DNA of 64,000 nucleotides from Rhodospirillales bacterium (GTDB lineage Bacteria; Pseudomonadota; Alphaproteobacteria; Rhodospirillales; JASLLZ01): NCBI GenBank assembly GCA_030746775.1, contig JASLLZ010000002.1, positions 39,306 to 103,305 of the forward strand, read 5' to 3'. Shown piece by piece: positions 38,246 to 47,098 of this stretch (position 1 is its first letter; each line of letters starts with the position of its first letter). The notes under the pieces were generated by a model. It saw only the letters and a program-made list of their open reading frames with translations, ran no database searches and was not told where the DNA came from. The position numbers and the translations under genes were made by a program.

Positions 38246-39313
38246 TTACAAAGCCTCGTCGGTGGCCAAATCGCGCGGCGCCGGCTGGTCCAGCCAATCC
38301 CAGTAGTCCATCGGCGAGACGCCGGAACCGGGCCGCTTGGCGCCCAGGTTGTCGGCGTCGAAGGGCTCGCCGGCGCGCACGGGCCGAAGCGCCACGAGGC
38401 TCTTGCGGGCGATGTCCATGTTCTTCATTTCCGACGGTCTTGGGCCTTTGATGCCGTCGCCGAGCGCCGCTTCGACGGCGCGGATTCCGGCAATCATGGC
38501 GGTCAATTCACCCGGTTCCACCGATGCCTTGTGGTCGGGTCCGGGCAGGGCGCGATCGAGGGTGAAGTGTTTCTCGATCACTTGGGCACCCAATGCCGCC
38601 GCCGCGATCGGAACGGCGATGCCCTCGGTGTGGTCCGACAGACCGACCGGCATCCCGAAGGCCTTGCGAAGGGTTGCCATGGCGGCCAGATTGGCATCCC
38701 CGGCCGGCGACGGATATTCGGTTGTGCAGTGGAGGATCACGACCTTTTCCAAAAGCGCGGCGCGGCCGTCGGCCGAGGCGAAGGCGGCGCGGAAGGCTTG
38801 GCGGCCCGGCTTACTCCCAGGACCGATAAATCCGAAGGCAAGGATCGCCAAGGCGTCCTCGACCTCCTGCAAGGTGCTCATGCCGGTCGACAAGATGATG
38901 TTGCGGCCGCTTTGGCCGGCCTGCAACAGGAGCGGCCCGTTGGTGATTTCGCCGGACGCCATCTTCAAAGTCTTGAGGTCCAGGTCGTCGGTCAAGAACC
39001 CGAGACTCTGGCGGTCGAAGGGCGTCGATAGAAACTCCAACCCCTTGTCCCGGCACCGTTCGACAAGTTCGTGGTGCCAGGCCGCCGGCAGTTCAAGGCG
39101 CTTCAGCATGGCAAGTTGGGATTCGGCGCTCTCGGTTGTGGCGTTCTGGTAGTCCGCCTTGGGCGCCGCCGCCGTCGCCAGGAGGTCGGCCTTGAAGGTC
39201 TGGAACTTAACCGCGTCGGCGCCGGCTTCGGCGGCCACGTCGATCAGGCGGCGGGCCATTTCGACCTCGCCGTTATGGTTTACTCCGGCCTCGGCGATGA
39301 TGGTGACGGGCAT
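38246..39313 (-). CDS. N-acetylneuraminate/legionaminate synthase (NeuB/LegI-like)
   Basis: MPVTIIAEAGVNHNGEVEMARRLIDVAAEAGADAVKFQTF, SAF-like C-terminus. Confidence 0.93.
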   Translation of the reverse strand: MPVTIIAEAGVNHNGEVEMARRLIDVAAEAGADAVKFQTFKADLLATAAAPKADYQNATTESAESQLAMLKRLELPAAWHHELVERCRDKGLEFLSTPFDRQSLGFLTDDLDLKTLKMASGEITNGPLLLQAGQSGRNIILSTGMSTLQEVEDALAILAFGFIGPGSKPGRQAFRAAFASADGRAALLEKVVILHCTTEYPSPAGDANLAAMATLRKAFGMPVGLSDHTEGIAVPIAAAALGAQVIEKHFTLDRALPGPDHKASVEPGELTAMIAGIRAVEAALGDGIKGPRPSEMKNMDIARKSLVALRPVRAGEPFDADNLGAKRPGSGVSPMDYWDWLDQPAPRDLATDEAL

Positions 39314-39326
39314 GGGGGATCTTTCT

Positions 39327-40499
39327 TCAGGCGGCGGGCGGTAAATCGACAAAGCGCTTGACGACGATGTCTTGAAGATCGGTTTTCTTGAGGACCGCCT
39401 TGATCTTTCCGGCCGCGTCGCCGTCGCCGTAGGGAGACACGGTTTCCGCCAGGCGGGCCCGGAAACCGGGTTCGAGCGCCTTTTCGATGGCGCCTTGGAT
39501 GGCGTCCCGGGTCTCTTGGCAATCGATGACCGAAGCGGCGCGCAAGCGCCCTTTCTGGCGCTCGCCTATGTTGACCGTCGGCACCCTGAGGGCCGGCGCC
39601 TCGACGATGCCGCTCGACGAATTGCCGATGACCACGGCCGAGACACCCATCAGGGCCAGATAACGCGGCTGGCCCAGGGACTCGACGTAATGGGTGGGTC
39701 CGGGGCGATGCGCCGCGTAGTCGTGGATTCGCTTGGCGATGGCGTCGTGGCCCGGATCGGCGTTGACGCCGGTAAACACGATATTGGCGTCAGGGAAACG
39801 ATCGAGCGCGGCGATCAGTTCATCGACCGCCTGGGCCGGTTCGACGAGGCCCAGGGTGGCCGGATGATAGGTGACGAGAAAGGTCGTCTCACCCAACGGA
39901 AAACCCAACGAGTCTTCCAATTCGTCACGGCTCATCGGCGGCGTTGCGGATATGGCCTCAAGACCCAGGGCGCCGACGGTGAAGACGCGGTCCGGGTCCT
40001 CGCCAAGCTGAATGACGCGCTTCGAATAGGCCTCGCTGGCGGTGAAATGCAGATGCGCCATCTTGGTAATGGCGTGACGCATGGCATCATCAAGGGCGCC
40101 CTCGGTAAGCTCTCCGCCCCGGATGTGAGCGACCGGAAGGCGGGCCAGGAGTGCCGCCTGGGCCGCGGCCAGGACCTCGAAGCGGTCACCGTGTACGACC
40201 ACGATGTCCGGCTTCAGGCGCTCGAAGGCTTGGGCCATGCCGATGGTTCCAAGCCCCAATGAGCGCGCCACCCCGCGTGCGCTGTCGTCGCCGAGGTCGA
40301 TATCCACCTTTTCGTCGATCTTGAAGCCATCGTCCTCGATGGCGCGCCATGTCAGACCGAAACGGGGCGCCAGATGCATGCCCGTTACCACCAGCCGCAA
40401 GGTGAGATCGGGGTCCGCCGCGATCTCCTTGAGCAGCCAATACAGCAATCCGTATTCGGCCCTGGCCCCGGTGACGACGCAGATCGTGCGCTCAGTCAA
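39327..40499 (-). CDS. UDP-N-acetylglucosamine 2-epimerase, hydrolysing (NeuC/LegG-like)
   Basis: VTGARAEYGLLYWLLKEIAADPDLTLRLVVTGMHLAPRFG, VVHGDRFEVLAAAQAALLARLPVAHIRGGELTEGALDD. Confidence 0.93.
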   Translation of the reverse strand: MTERTICVVTGARAEYGLLYWLLKEIAADPDLTLRLVVTGMHLAPRFGLTWRAIEDDGFKIDEKVDIDLGDDSARGVARSLGLGTIGMAQAFERLKPDIVVVHGDRFEVLAAAQAALLARLPVAHIRGGELTEGALDDAMRHAITKMAHLHFTASEAYSKRVIQLGEDPDRVFTVGALGLEAISATPPMSRDELEDSLGFPLGETTFLVTYHPATLGLVEPAQAVDELIAALDRFPDANIVFTGVNADPGHDAIAKRIHDYAAHRPGPTHYVESLGQPRYLALMGVSAVVIGNSSSGIVEAPALRVPTVNIGERQKGRLRAASVIDCQETRDAIQGAIEKALEPGFRARLAETVSPYGDGDAAGKIKAVLKKTDLQDIVVKRFVDLPPAA

Positions 40500-42558
40500 G
40501 GTGTTTGGCCGTCGATTGCGGCCCGGCCGCGTTGCGCACCCGATAGAAGAAATTATCGGCGCTGATCTCTTCCGACATCTTGCGGAGCGTCAGATTGACG
40601 CTGTGGGAGCGGAACTGGCTGAGTTGGCGGTCGAGGACCGAACGCTGACGGTCGGGCAGGTAGAACTCGTACTCGAAACGATCCCCGGTGGCGATCCTGG
40701 CCGGCTGGCCGTCGTAGCCGCTCCGCCGCCAGGCCAGCAGGTCGAAGTTGAAGCTGCGCCGCTTGCTTTCCACCATGTCCATCGATTCGGTCAGGGTGAC
40801 GCGTAGTTCGCGGCTGAACGCCAACACCTCGGCGCATTGCTCCACGAAGGTCTCCTTATCGTCCATGTCGCGCTCCGCCACCACGTCCCGCGACACCCGG
40901 GCCAGGAAGTCGTTGAAGGCGTCGTAGTGGTTGAGCAAGATGTCATAGGTGAAGACGTAGTTGAGCTTGCCGTACTGTCCGCCCTTCAGGCGCTCCATGT
41001 TTTCATCGGCGCTCCAAAACGCGGACAGGTCCTCGAAGGAGGCGAAGTTCTCGAGGTCGTGATCGGCGGCGAAGCGGGCGTGAAGCCGGCCCATCTCGCC
41101 GTCGTCGGTGGCGAAGGCCTGGGCGATGCGCACCATCATATCGACCGGGTGGATGCCGATACGCCGCATCAGGTGGAGGTAGTCGTAATACCACTTACGG
41201 CTCCACATGAACTGGATCAGGAAATGGATGAAGCGGAACGACCGTAACTCCGCCAGGCTCATGGTGTTGGTTTCCAGCACCACTTCCTGGCCCTCGAACA
41301 CCTTGACGCCGTCGTAGATGCCAAAGGCGTTGTCGTGCAGGCGCCAGCCCGTGCGCCGGAAATAGGCGTCCCGCGATTGGGCGGTGTCCATCTCGGTGCC
41401 CGGCAATAGGTGCAGGTTGTAGTTGAAGACCTCGGCGCCGAGGTCGATCATGGTCTTGTTGGCCGCGATATGGCTGGTCTGAGTCTCATTGGGCAGGCCC
41501 ACGATAAGTTCGGTGAAGAGCGGCATCTCGATGCCCTCTTGGCGCAAGGTGGCGATCATCTCGGCGACGGTTTCCAGGGGCAGGTTGCGGCGCTTGATGG
41601 CCTTCAGAACGTCGGGCTCCAACGACTGCATCGACGCGCCGACCTCGCTCAATTCGCGCAGTTGCCGGGCGACGCGCAGGACCCGGTCGGGACGGGTCTT
41701 GTTCCACTGCACGCAGACGTGACCCGGATAGCCATGGGCTTCGTGGGTCTGATGAATCTTGGCCGCGATATCGCCGTCGCGCTCGAGGACCGCGAAGTTG
41801 GCGTCGGCGATGAACAGGTTCATAGACTTGGCGCTGCGCCGGCCCAGGTATTCGATCTCGGCGAAGACGCGCTCGGTCGAGAACTGGGCCAGTTTCTCGG
41901 TCCCGATGCCCCAGGCGCAAAACGTACAGCGATAAGGACACGACCGGTTGGTTTCCAAGATGGGCACGAAAGGCTCGTCGAAAAACGGGTCCATCAGCCC
42001 GTTCAGATAGGGCGACGGAATTTCATCTAGGTCCAAGATGACGTTGAGGTCCGGGCCCCGGTGAACCCTATCACGGGCGTCCAGGTCATTGATCAGGCAT
42101 CCGGGAACGGCGTCTTGGCGCAGGCGCTCGACGTCTCCTCCGACGTCGATGAAGCGGTTCACCAGGGCCGAGAAGCCCCGCTCGCCCTGATTGAGCACAT
42201 AGGCGTCGCACCCCGGCGTCGCCGCGAAGAAGCGCCGGGCCGTGGCGTCGTCGGCGTTGGCGGCGGTGAAGTTCGGACCGCCGCCAACTGTCAGAACGCG
42301 TGGGTTGGCTTCCTTGGCGAGCCCCAGGACCAGGCGGTTGAGATTGGTGTTCCAGACGTAATGGGCCAGGCCGACGACGTCGGGCTTTTCGGCCCGGATG
42401 GCGGCGATCATGGCCTCGGGACGCTTGAAAAGACGCAGGTCCACGTCGACCGGCGCGTGCTCGCGCGCGTAGGAGCCGATGTAGCCGACGTTGAGGGGAA
42501 AGGTCCACAGGCTGACCTTTTCCCAATCGTGCACCAGATCTCCGAGAAAGACTTTCAT
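40492..42558 (-). CDS. B12-binding radical SAM protein (688 aa)
   Basis: ILETNRSCPYRCTFCAWGIGTEKLAQFSTERVFAEIEYL (CxxxCxxC) and N-terminal DVVGLAHYVWNTN...VLTVGGGPNFTA cobalamin-binding-like region. Confidence 0.85.
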   Translation of the reverse strand: MKVFLGDLVHDWEKVSLWTFPLNVGYIGSYAREHAPVDVDLRLFKRPEAMIAAIRAEKPDVVGLAHYVWNTNLNRLVLGLAKEANPRVLTVGGGPNFTAANADDATARRFFAATPGCDAYVLNQGERGFSALVNRFIDVGGDVERLRQDAVPGCLINDLDARDRVHRGPDLNVILDLDEIPSPYLNGLMDPFFDEPFVPILETNRSCPYRCTFCAWGIGTEKLAQFSTERVFAEIEYLGRRSAKSMNLFIADANFAVLERDGDIAAKIHQTHEAHGYPGHVCVQWNKTRPDRVLRVARQLRELSEVGASMQSLEPDVLKAIKRRNLPLETVAEMIATLRQEGIEMPLFTELIVGLPNETQTSHIAANKTMIDLGAEVFNYNLHLLPGTEMDTAQSRDAYFRRTGWRLHDNAFGIYDGVKVFEGQEVVLETNTMSLAELRSFRFIHFLIQFMWSRKWYYDYLHLMRRIGIHPVDMMVRIAQAFATDDGEMGRLHARFAADHDLENFASFEDLSAFWSADENMERLKGGQYGKLNYVFTYDILLNHYDAFNDFLARVSRDVVAERDMDDKETFVEQCAEVLAFSRELRVTLTESMDMVESKRRSFNFDLLAWRRSGYDGQPARIATGDRFEYEFYLPDRQRSVLDRQLSQFRSHSVNLTLRKMSEEISADNFFYRVRNAAGPQSTAKHLD

Positions 42559-43769
42559 TCGACCTTGCCTGAGGGGGCCAGGCGGGGGCTGGAGGGCAGG
42601 TTGATCAGGCGCCGATAAATATCCTCGGCGACGCCGAGGTCCATGCGTTCCTCATCGGCGTAGACCGCCAATTGGTGCATGGGTGTCCAGGCCGGCCGCG
42701 CCAACAGGCCGCGTTCGTGGCACAGGGTCAGAAGATCGTCGCGGCAATGCGCCATCCCGGGGTCGAGTAAGAAGAGATTGAGCCAGTAGTTGGAGCGCGC
42801 GAATTCGGGCTCGGCGAAGAAGCGCACCCCCGCGATCCCATCGAGTGCCGCCGCATAGGCCTGGGCCAGGCGCCGCTTGCGTTCAACAAAGTCGTCCAGG
42901 CGTTCCAACTGGGCGCAGCCGATGGCGGCGTTGACGTTGGGCATGCGGTAATTGAAGCCGATGCGGTCGTGGACGAAGTCCCAGGCGTGGGGCACTTTCG
43001 CGGTGGTGGTCAGGTGGCGGGCGGTGTGCGCCAGATCGGCGTCGTTGGTCAGGATCGCCCCGCCGCCGCCGGTCGTCACCGTCTTGTTGCCGTTGAAGCT
43101 GAGGATCGAAAGCTGCCCCCAGGCGCCGGTGTGGCGTCCTTTGTAATAGGTTCCCAGCGATTCGGCCGCATCCTCGATGAGCACCAGACCGAACCGACGG
43201 CAGACCGCTTCAAGCGCATCCAGGTCGACCGGATGGCCGAAGGCATGCATGCAAACGACGGCGGTGATCGGGCGCCCGGTGCGGGTGTTGACGCAGCGCC
43301 CGTCCCGGCTGTCGGTAATGCGTTCCAGGTGATCGGCGAGCCTGGCCGCATCGAGGCCCAGCGTCCTTTCCTCGCTGTCGGCGAAGTGGGGCCGGGCGCC
43401 CAGGTAGGCGACGGCGTTGGCGGTGGCGACGAAAGTGAGGGCCGGGACGATGACCTCGTCGCCGGCCGCGACGCCGGCCACGGCCAGGGCGCCATGCAGG
43501 GCCGCCGTGCCGTTGACCGTTGCTACCGCGTGGGCCACACCGGTGACATCAGCCAACATGGCCTCGAAACGTTCGACATAGGCGCCGGCGGTGGAAACCC
43601 AGCCGGTATCCAGGCACTCCTTGACGTATTCCCATTCGCGCCCGGCGATCTCGGGTTCATGCAGCGCCGCCGGCTCCGGAACGACCGACGCCAGGGCCTC
43701 GACCACCCGGCCGGGGTCGAAGGCGTCGGGTTCAGCCGGCAACGGGATAGTCGATTTCGTAATTGCCAT
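42555..43769 (-). CDS. legC: LegC-family aminotransferase (DegT/DnrJ/EryC1)
   Basis: LHEPEIAGREWEYVKECLDTGWVSTAGAYVERFEAMLADVTGVAHAVATVNGTAALHGAL; SFNGNKTVTTGGGGAI. Confidence 0.88.
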   Translation of the reverse strand: MAITKSTIPLPAEPDAFDPGRVVEALASVVPEPAALHEPEIAGREWEYVKECLDTGWVSTAGAYVERFEAMLADVTGVAHAVATVNGTAALHGALAVAGVAAGDEVIVPALTFVATANAVAYLGARPHFADSEERTLGLDAARLADHLERITDSRDGRCVNTRTGRPITAVVCMHAFGHPVDLDALEAVCRRFGLVLIEDAAESLGTYYKGRHTGAWGQLSILSFNGNKTVTTGGGGAILTNDADLAHTARHLTTTAKVPHAWDFVHDRIGFNYRMPNVNAAIGCAQLERLDDFVERKRRLAQAYAAALDGIAGVRFFAEPEFARSNYWLNLFLLDPGMAHCRDDLLTLCHERGLLARPAWTPMHQLAVYADEERMDLGVAEDIYRRLINLPSSPRLAPSGKVE

Positions 43770-44745
43770 AGAAATTGGGCCGGGCATCGGCGTCGTCGAA
43801 TCGTTGGTCGTCCAGGGCCTTGATCAACTCGCTGATGCCGTCACGCACGGTGTAGGCGGGTTCGAAGTCCAGGACGGTACGGATCTTGGCAAAATCGACG
43901 CGGTAGTTGCGCGTGTCCTGGCCCTTGTTCTCATAGCGGATGGGGGCGTCGGGCAGGAATTCCAAAATGGCGTCGACGATCATTTGCTTGGTGAAGTTGC
44001 CCGTATCGCCGCCGGCGTTGAAGACCTGAAAGGCGACGTCGCGCTCGGCGGCCTCGAGCACGCGCCCGATGACGTCGCAGAAGTCGCCAAGGTGGCAATA
44101 GGGCCGCCAGGTATGGGAGTCGTAGACCAGAAGCTCGCGGCCGAGATACATCTCACGGGTGAACTCGTTGACGGTGAGGTCGAAGCGCATGCGCGGCGCC
44201 AGGCCGAAGGCAGTGGCGAACCGCAGGATGGTGGGCCGGTAATCGACCTTGCCGGCGAGCGCCAGGAGCCTTTGCTCCACCGCCACCTTGGCCTCGGCGT
44301 AAAGCGACAAGGGTTTCAAGGGGTAGTCCTCGCCGGCCAGCGCGTCGCCGTCGACGAGGCCGTAGTTGGAACACGTCGAGACGAAGACCACCCGGTCCAG
44401 TCCGCGTCCGTCGAGGGTGTCGATCAAACCCAGGATGCCGTCGTGGTTGATGACGCGGTGGGCATCGGGGTACTTGCGCGTAATGGGATCGCCGACCAGA
44501 CCGCCAAGAATGACCACATCCGTGACCCCGTCCAGCGCCCCGGCAAGCCGGGCGCGGTCGCAGTGGTCGGCTTGGACCATCTCAAAACGGGGGTTGGCGT
44601 CGAACGGCGCCAGCACTTCCTGGGTGGCGTAGAGAAAGAGGTCCATGTTGCGGACCCCGTAACCGGCGCCGAGAAGGTGTTCGGTCAGCACCGGTCCCAC
44701 GTATCCGCCGCCGCCGACGACCAGGATCTTGCGGCCGGCATTCAT
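43732..44745 (-). CDS. NAD-dependent epimerase/dehydratase (extended SDR)
   Basis: KILVVGGGGYVGPVLTEHLLGAGYGVRNMD; YAEAKVAVEQ. Confidence 0.88.
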   Translation of the reverse strand: MNAGRKILVVGGGGYVGPVLTEHLLGAGYGVRNMDLFLYATQEVLAPFDANPRFEMVQADHCDRARLAGALDGVTDVVILGGLVGDPITRKYPDAHRVINHDGILGLIDTLDGRGLDRVVFVSTCSNYGLVDGDALAGEDYPLKPLSLYAEAKVAVEQRLLALAGKVDYRPTILRFATAFGLAPRMRFDLTVNEFTREMYLGRELLVYDSHTWRPYCHLGDFCDVIGRVLEAAERDVAFQVFNAGGDTGNFTKQMIVDAILEFLPDAPIRYENKGQDTRNYRVDFAKIRTVLDFEPAYTVRDGISELIKALDDQRFDDADARPNFYGNYEIDYPVAG

Positions 44746-45614
44746 GGTTCGGATCCTTTCACCGCCTCGGCGTAAACCGAGAGATGAGGATCGGCGGTGT
44801 CGAAGCCTTGTATGCGGTCAAGGGAGAATAGCCGTCCCAGGCCAAGGATGGTCCCGTCGCTGCGCAACTCATCGAAGCGGCTTTGGTGGGGGCTTGAATT
44901 TTGGATATCGTCAAATCCGACTTCGCGGAACATGCGTTCGAGCTTGCCATAGGTCCACCAGTTGATGTGATTGCCGCGATTGTTCTGATGGTCGGCGCGC
45001 GAGACCAGCCCCGTACAGTGATCGGCGAATGCTTCCTTGTCCATCGAGCCCGCCATGTCGCGGACTTCTTCGGGCGTTATCTTGCCCACGATTCCGGTCG
45101 CGAACATGGCGATCAGGGCCTTCTCCGGGACCCCGGCCCCGGCTCCGTGATAGTGGGCGAAGAACTGGCCGTCGCCCGCCCTGTAGGCTTCGTAGGCCTT
45201 GTCGAAGTCGGGCATGCACAGGCGCACGGCGCCGCCGGGCGCCAGGCATCGGTGGAATTCGGCGAAGATGTGAGGGCAGAACTCTTGGGGAATGTGTTCC
45301 AAGGCGTGTTGCGAATAGAAAAACCGAACCGAATCGTCGGCAAACGGAAAGGGCTCTCCACTGGTCAGGTCGAAATTGCAATCCAGATAGGAGACCTTGT
45401 AAGGGTATGACGAAGAATGATGGTCGAGGCTTTTCCAGCCCCGCCGCAGAAAATAGCCGCCACCGACGTTGACCATGATATGGCCGGCGCCGTCGGTGTC
45501 GTTGAAGCGCCGATGGGTCTTCTTGCGCCAATAAAGGGCCGGCATCACCGCCTTGTGCTCGACGATGAGGCGCAGCCGGCGGCCGATGTTCGGTATGCAG
45601 GCGGTGCTCGACAT
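44742..45614 (-). CDS. SAM methyltransferase-like protein
   Basis: FYSQHALEHIPQEFCPHIFAEFHRCLAPGGAVRLCMPDFDKAYEAY. Confidence 0.75.
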   Translation of the reverse strand: MSSTACIPNIGRRLRLIVEHKAVMPALYWRKKTHRRFNDTDGAGHIMVNVGGGYFLRRGWKSLDHHSSSYPYKVSYLDCNFDLTSGEPFPFADDSVRFFYSQHALEHIPQEFCPHIFAEFHRCLAPGGAVRLCMPDFDKAYEAYRAGDGQFFAHYHGAGAGVPEKALIAMFATGIVGKITPEEVRDMAGSMDKEAFADHCTGLVSRADHQNNRGNHINWWTYGKLERMFREVGFDDIQNSSPHQSRFDELRSDGTILGLGRLFSLDRIQGFDTADPHLSVYAEAVKGSEP

Positions 45615-45732
45615 GGGGTCGGTTTTGGGTTTGTAATTTGATGGTGGGGCGTGGCCCGCCCAGGCTACCGCAGTCCGGGTGAAAGGGCTTCATCCAGGTT
45701 CTCGAACCACGGGCGGTGAGCGGAACGTTCGC

Positions 45733-46236
45733 TCAGGCGTAGCTGCTCACCGTTTCCAGAGGCACCCGGACCCTGACCGTGCGGCCCAGGAGGTCGAGCA
45801 GGATAAAAACGCGCTCGTTGTCGGTGGCACAGTCAAAGAGGCCTACTTGATCGCACAGCGCGCCGGTCATGATGCGCACCAACTCGCCTTTGTCGAAAGG
45901 CGCCTGCTTGCTCACCACAACGATTCCGGCGTCGTCTTCGCACGACTGGATTTCCTCCACGATGCCGTGGGGAACCGGCGCCGGCAGCTCGCCGTTGCTG
46001 ACCAGATAGCGGACGCCGAAGGTCGAATGAATGGCCCGCCAGCGCGTCCGCTCGACATCGAAGCGGACGAACAGATAGTTGGGAAATAGAGGCGCCGGCA
46101 CCCATTCGGTGCGCCGCGCGTGGCGCCGGCGCTTGAGGTAGCGGGGCAAATATGTCTCCAGCCCCTGGTTCTCCAGGTTGGCGAGGGCCAGGGGCTCGCC
46201 CCGGGGCTGGGTATGGACGACGTACCAACGTTGCAT
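45733..46236 (-). CDS. NusG/RfaH-family transcription antiterminator
   Basis: MQRWYVVHTQPRGEPLALANLENQGLETYLPRYLKRRRHARRTEWVPAPLFPNYLFVRFD; start trimmed to 46236. Confidence 0.9.
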   Translation of the reverse strand: MQRWYVVHTQPRGEPLALANLENQGLETYLPRYLKRRRHARRTEWVPAPLFPNYLFVRFDVERTRWRAIHSTFGVRYLVSNGELPAPVPHGIVEEIQSCEDDAGIVVVSKQAPFDKGELVRIMTGALCDQVGLFDCATDNERVFILLDLLGRTVRVRVPLETVSSYA

Positions 46237-46247
46237 GGCGGCCTCCT

Positions 46248-46892
46248 TCACGCCCCGTTCCCGGTGGGCCGGCGGACGACCTTGAGGAAGCGCGGGATCA
46301 AGATACGCTCGTCCGCCACATGCCGTCTCACCGCCTCGAAGGTCGCCTGGGGATCGACGAGGTCGGTTATCAGGACCGCGTCGGCGCTTGCCACGCTGCC
46401 CAGGTCGCGCCCCAGGGGATGGTTGGCAAAGGTCTCGCCCTCGGCGTTGCCATCGACGAAACCCGTAACATTGACGCCGTGTTCGCGGGCACAGAACACG
46501 GCGATTTCTCCCAGGTCGCTGGCCCCGACCAGGACGACGTCGTGCCAGCCGTGTTCGGCGCACAGCGCGAACAATTCCGAGCACTGAACCCGGGCGGCGC
46601 GAAAGAACTTGAACGATTGGGAAAAATATTCCGCCGTCAGACGGCTCTTTTCCGAAAACCCCTTGGGTGTCAGGTAATAGGCATAGCGGTTGGACGGCAC
46701 CTGGGCGACCTTGACCAATCCTTTCTTGGCGCAGCGCTTGAGATAAGCGTTGGCCAGGCCGAGCGCGATGCCGAGGTCGCGCGCCAGGGAGCGCTGGGTG
46801 AGGGCGCTGTTCTCGTTGATGGCGTTGAGGAGCCCCAGCGTGATCTCGGATTCGCTGTCCATCGACTGGGACGATTGCTTGGAACCCGCCAT
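46248..46892 (-). CDS. winged-HTH transcriptional regulator with C-terminal Rossmann-like domain
   Basis: LGLLNAINENSALTQRSLARDLGIALGLANAYLKRCAKKGLVKVAQVPSNRYAYYLTPKG; DVVLVGASDLGEIAVFCAREHGVNVTGFVDG. Confidence 0.85.
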   Translation of the reverse strand: MAGSKQSSQSMDSESEITLGLLNAINENSALTQRSLARDLGIALGLANAYLKRCAKKGLVKVAQVPSNRYAYYLTPKGFSEKSRLTAEYFSQSFKFFRAARVQCSELFALCAEHGWHDVVLVGASDLGEIAVFCAREHGVNVTGFVDGNAEGETFANHPLGRDLGSVASADAVLITDLVDPQATFEAVRRHVADERILIPRFLKVVRRPTGNGA

Positions 46893-46920
46893 GCCTCGGT
46901 TACCGCCTTGCCGCTACTGC

Positions 46921-46963
46921 GTTCATTTGACGAACAATACTTCGTTCACAATTTGAACGTCAA
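46921..46963 (-). promoter_or_regulatory. candidate promoter/operator for the glycan operon
   Basis: Two GTTC-N7-GAAC palindromes (46921-46935, 46944-46958) overlapping a minus-strand TTGACG-N18-TATTGT. Confidence 0.5.
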
Positions 46964-47098
46964 GCATTTTCTTGGCCATCCCCTTGATTCCATTCCCTTT
47001 GCCGGCAACCACCGCGGCCTTGGATTGACATCAACGCTGCCTCCCGTTATTCGGGTGGGCTCATCGTAACCACGGCCATTTGCCAGCCGAGGGGGCCC

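Noticed and set aside
37601-39031. 476-aa plus-strand ORF
   Set aside because: Antisense to formyltransferase and NeuB; no motif support.
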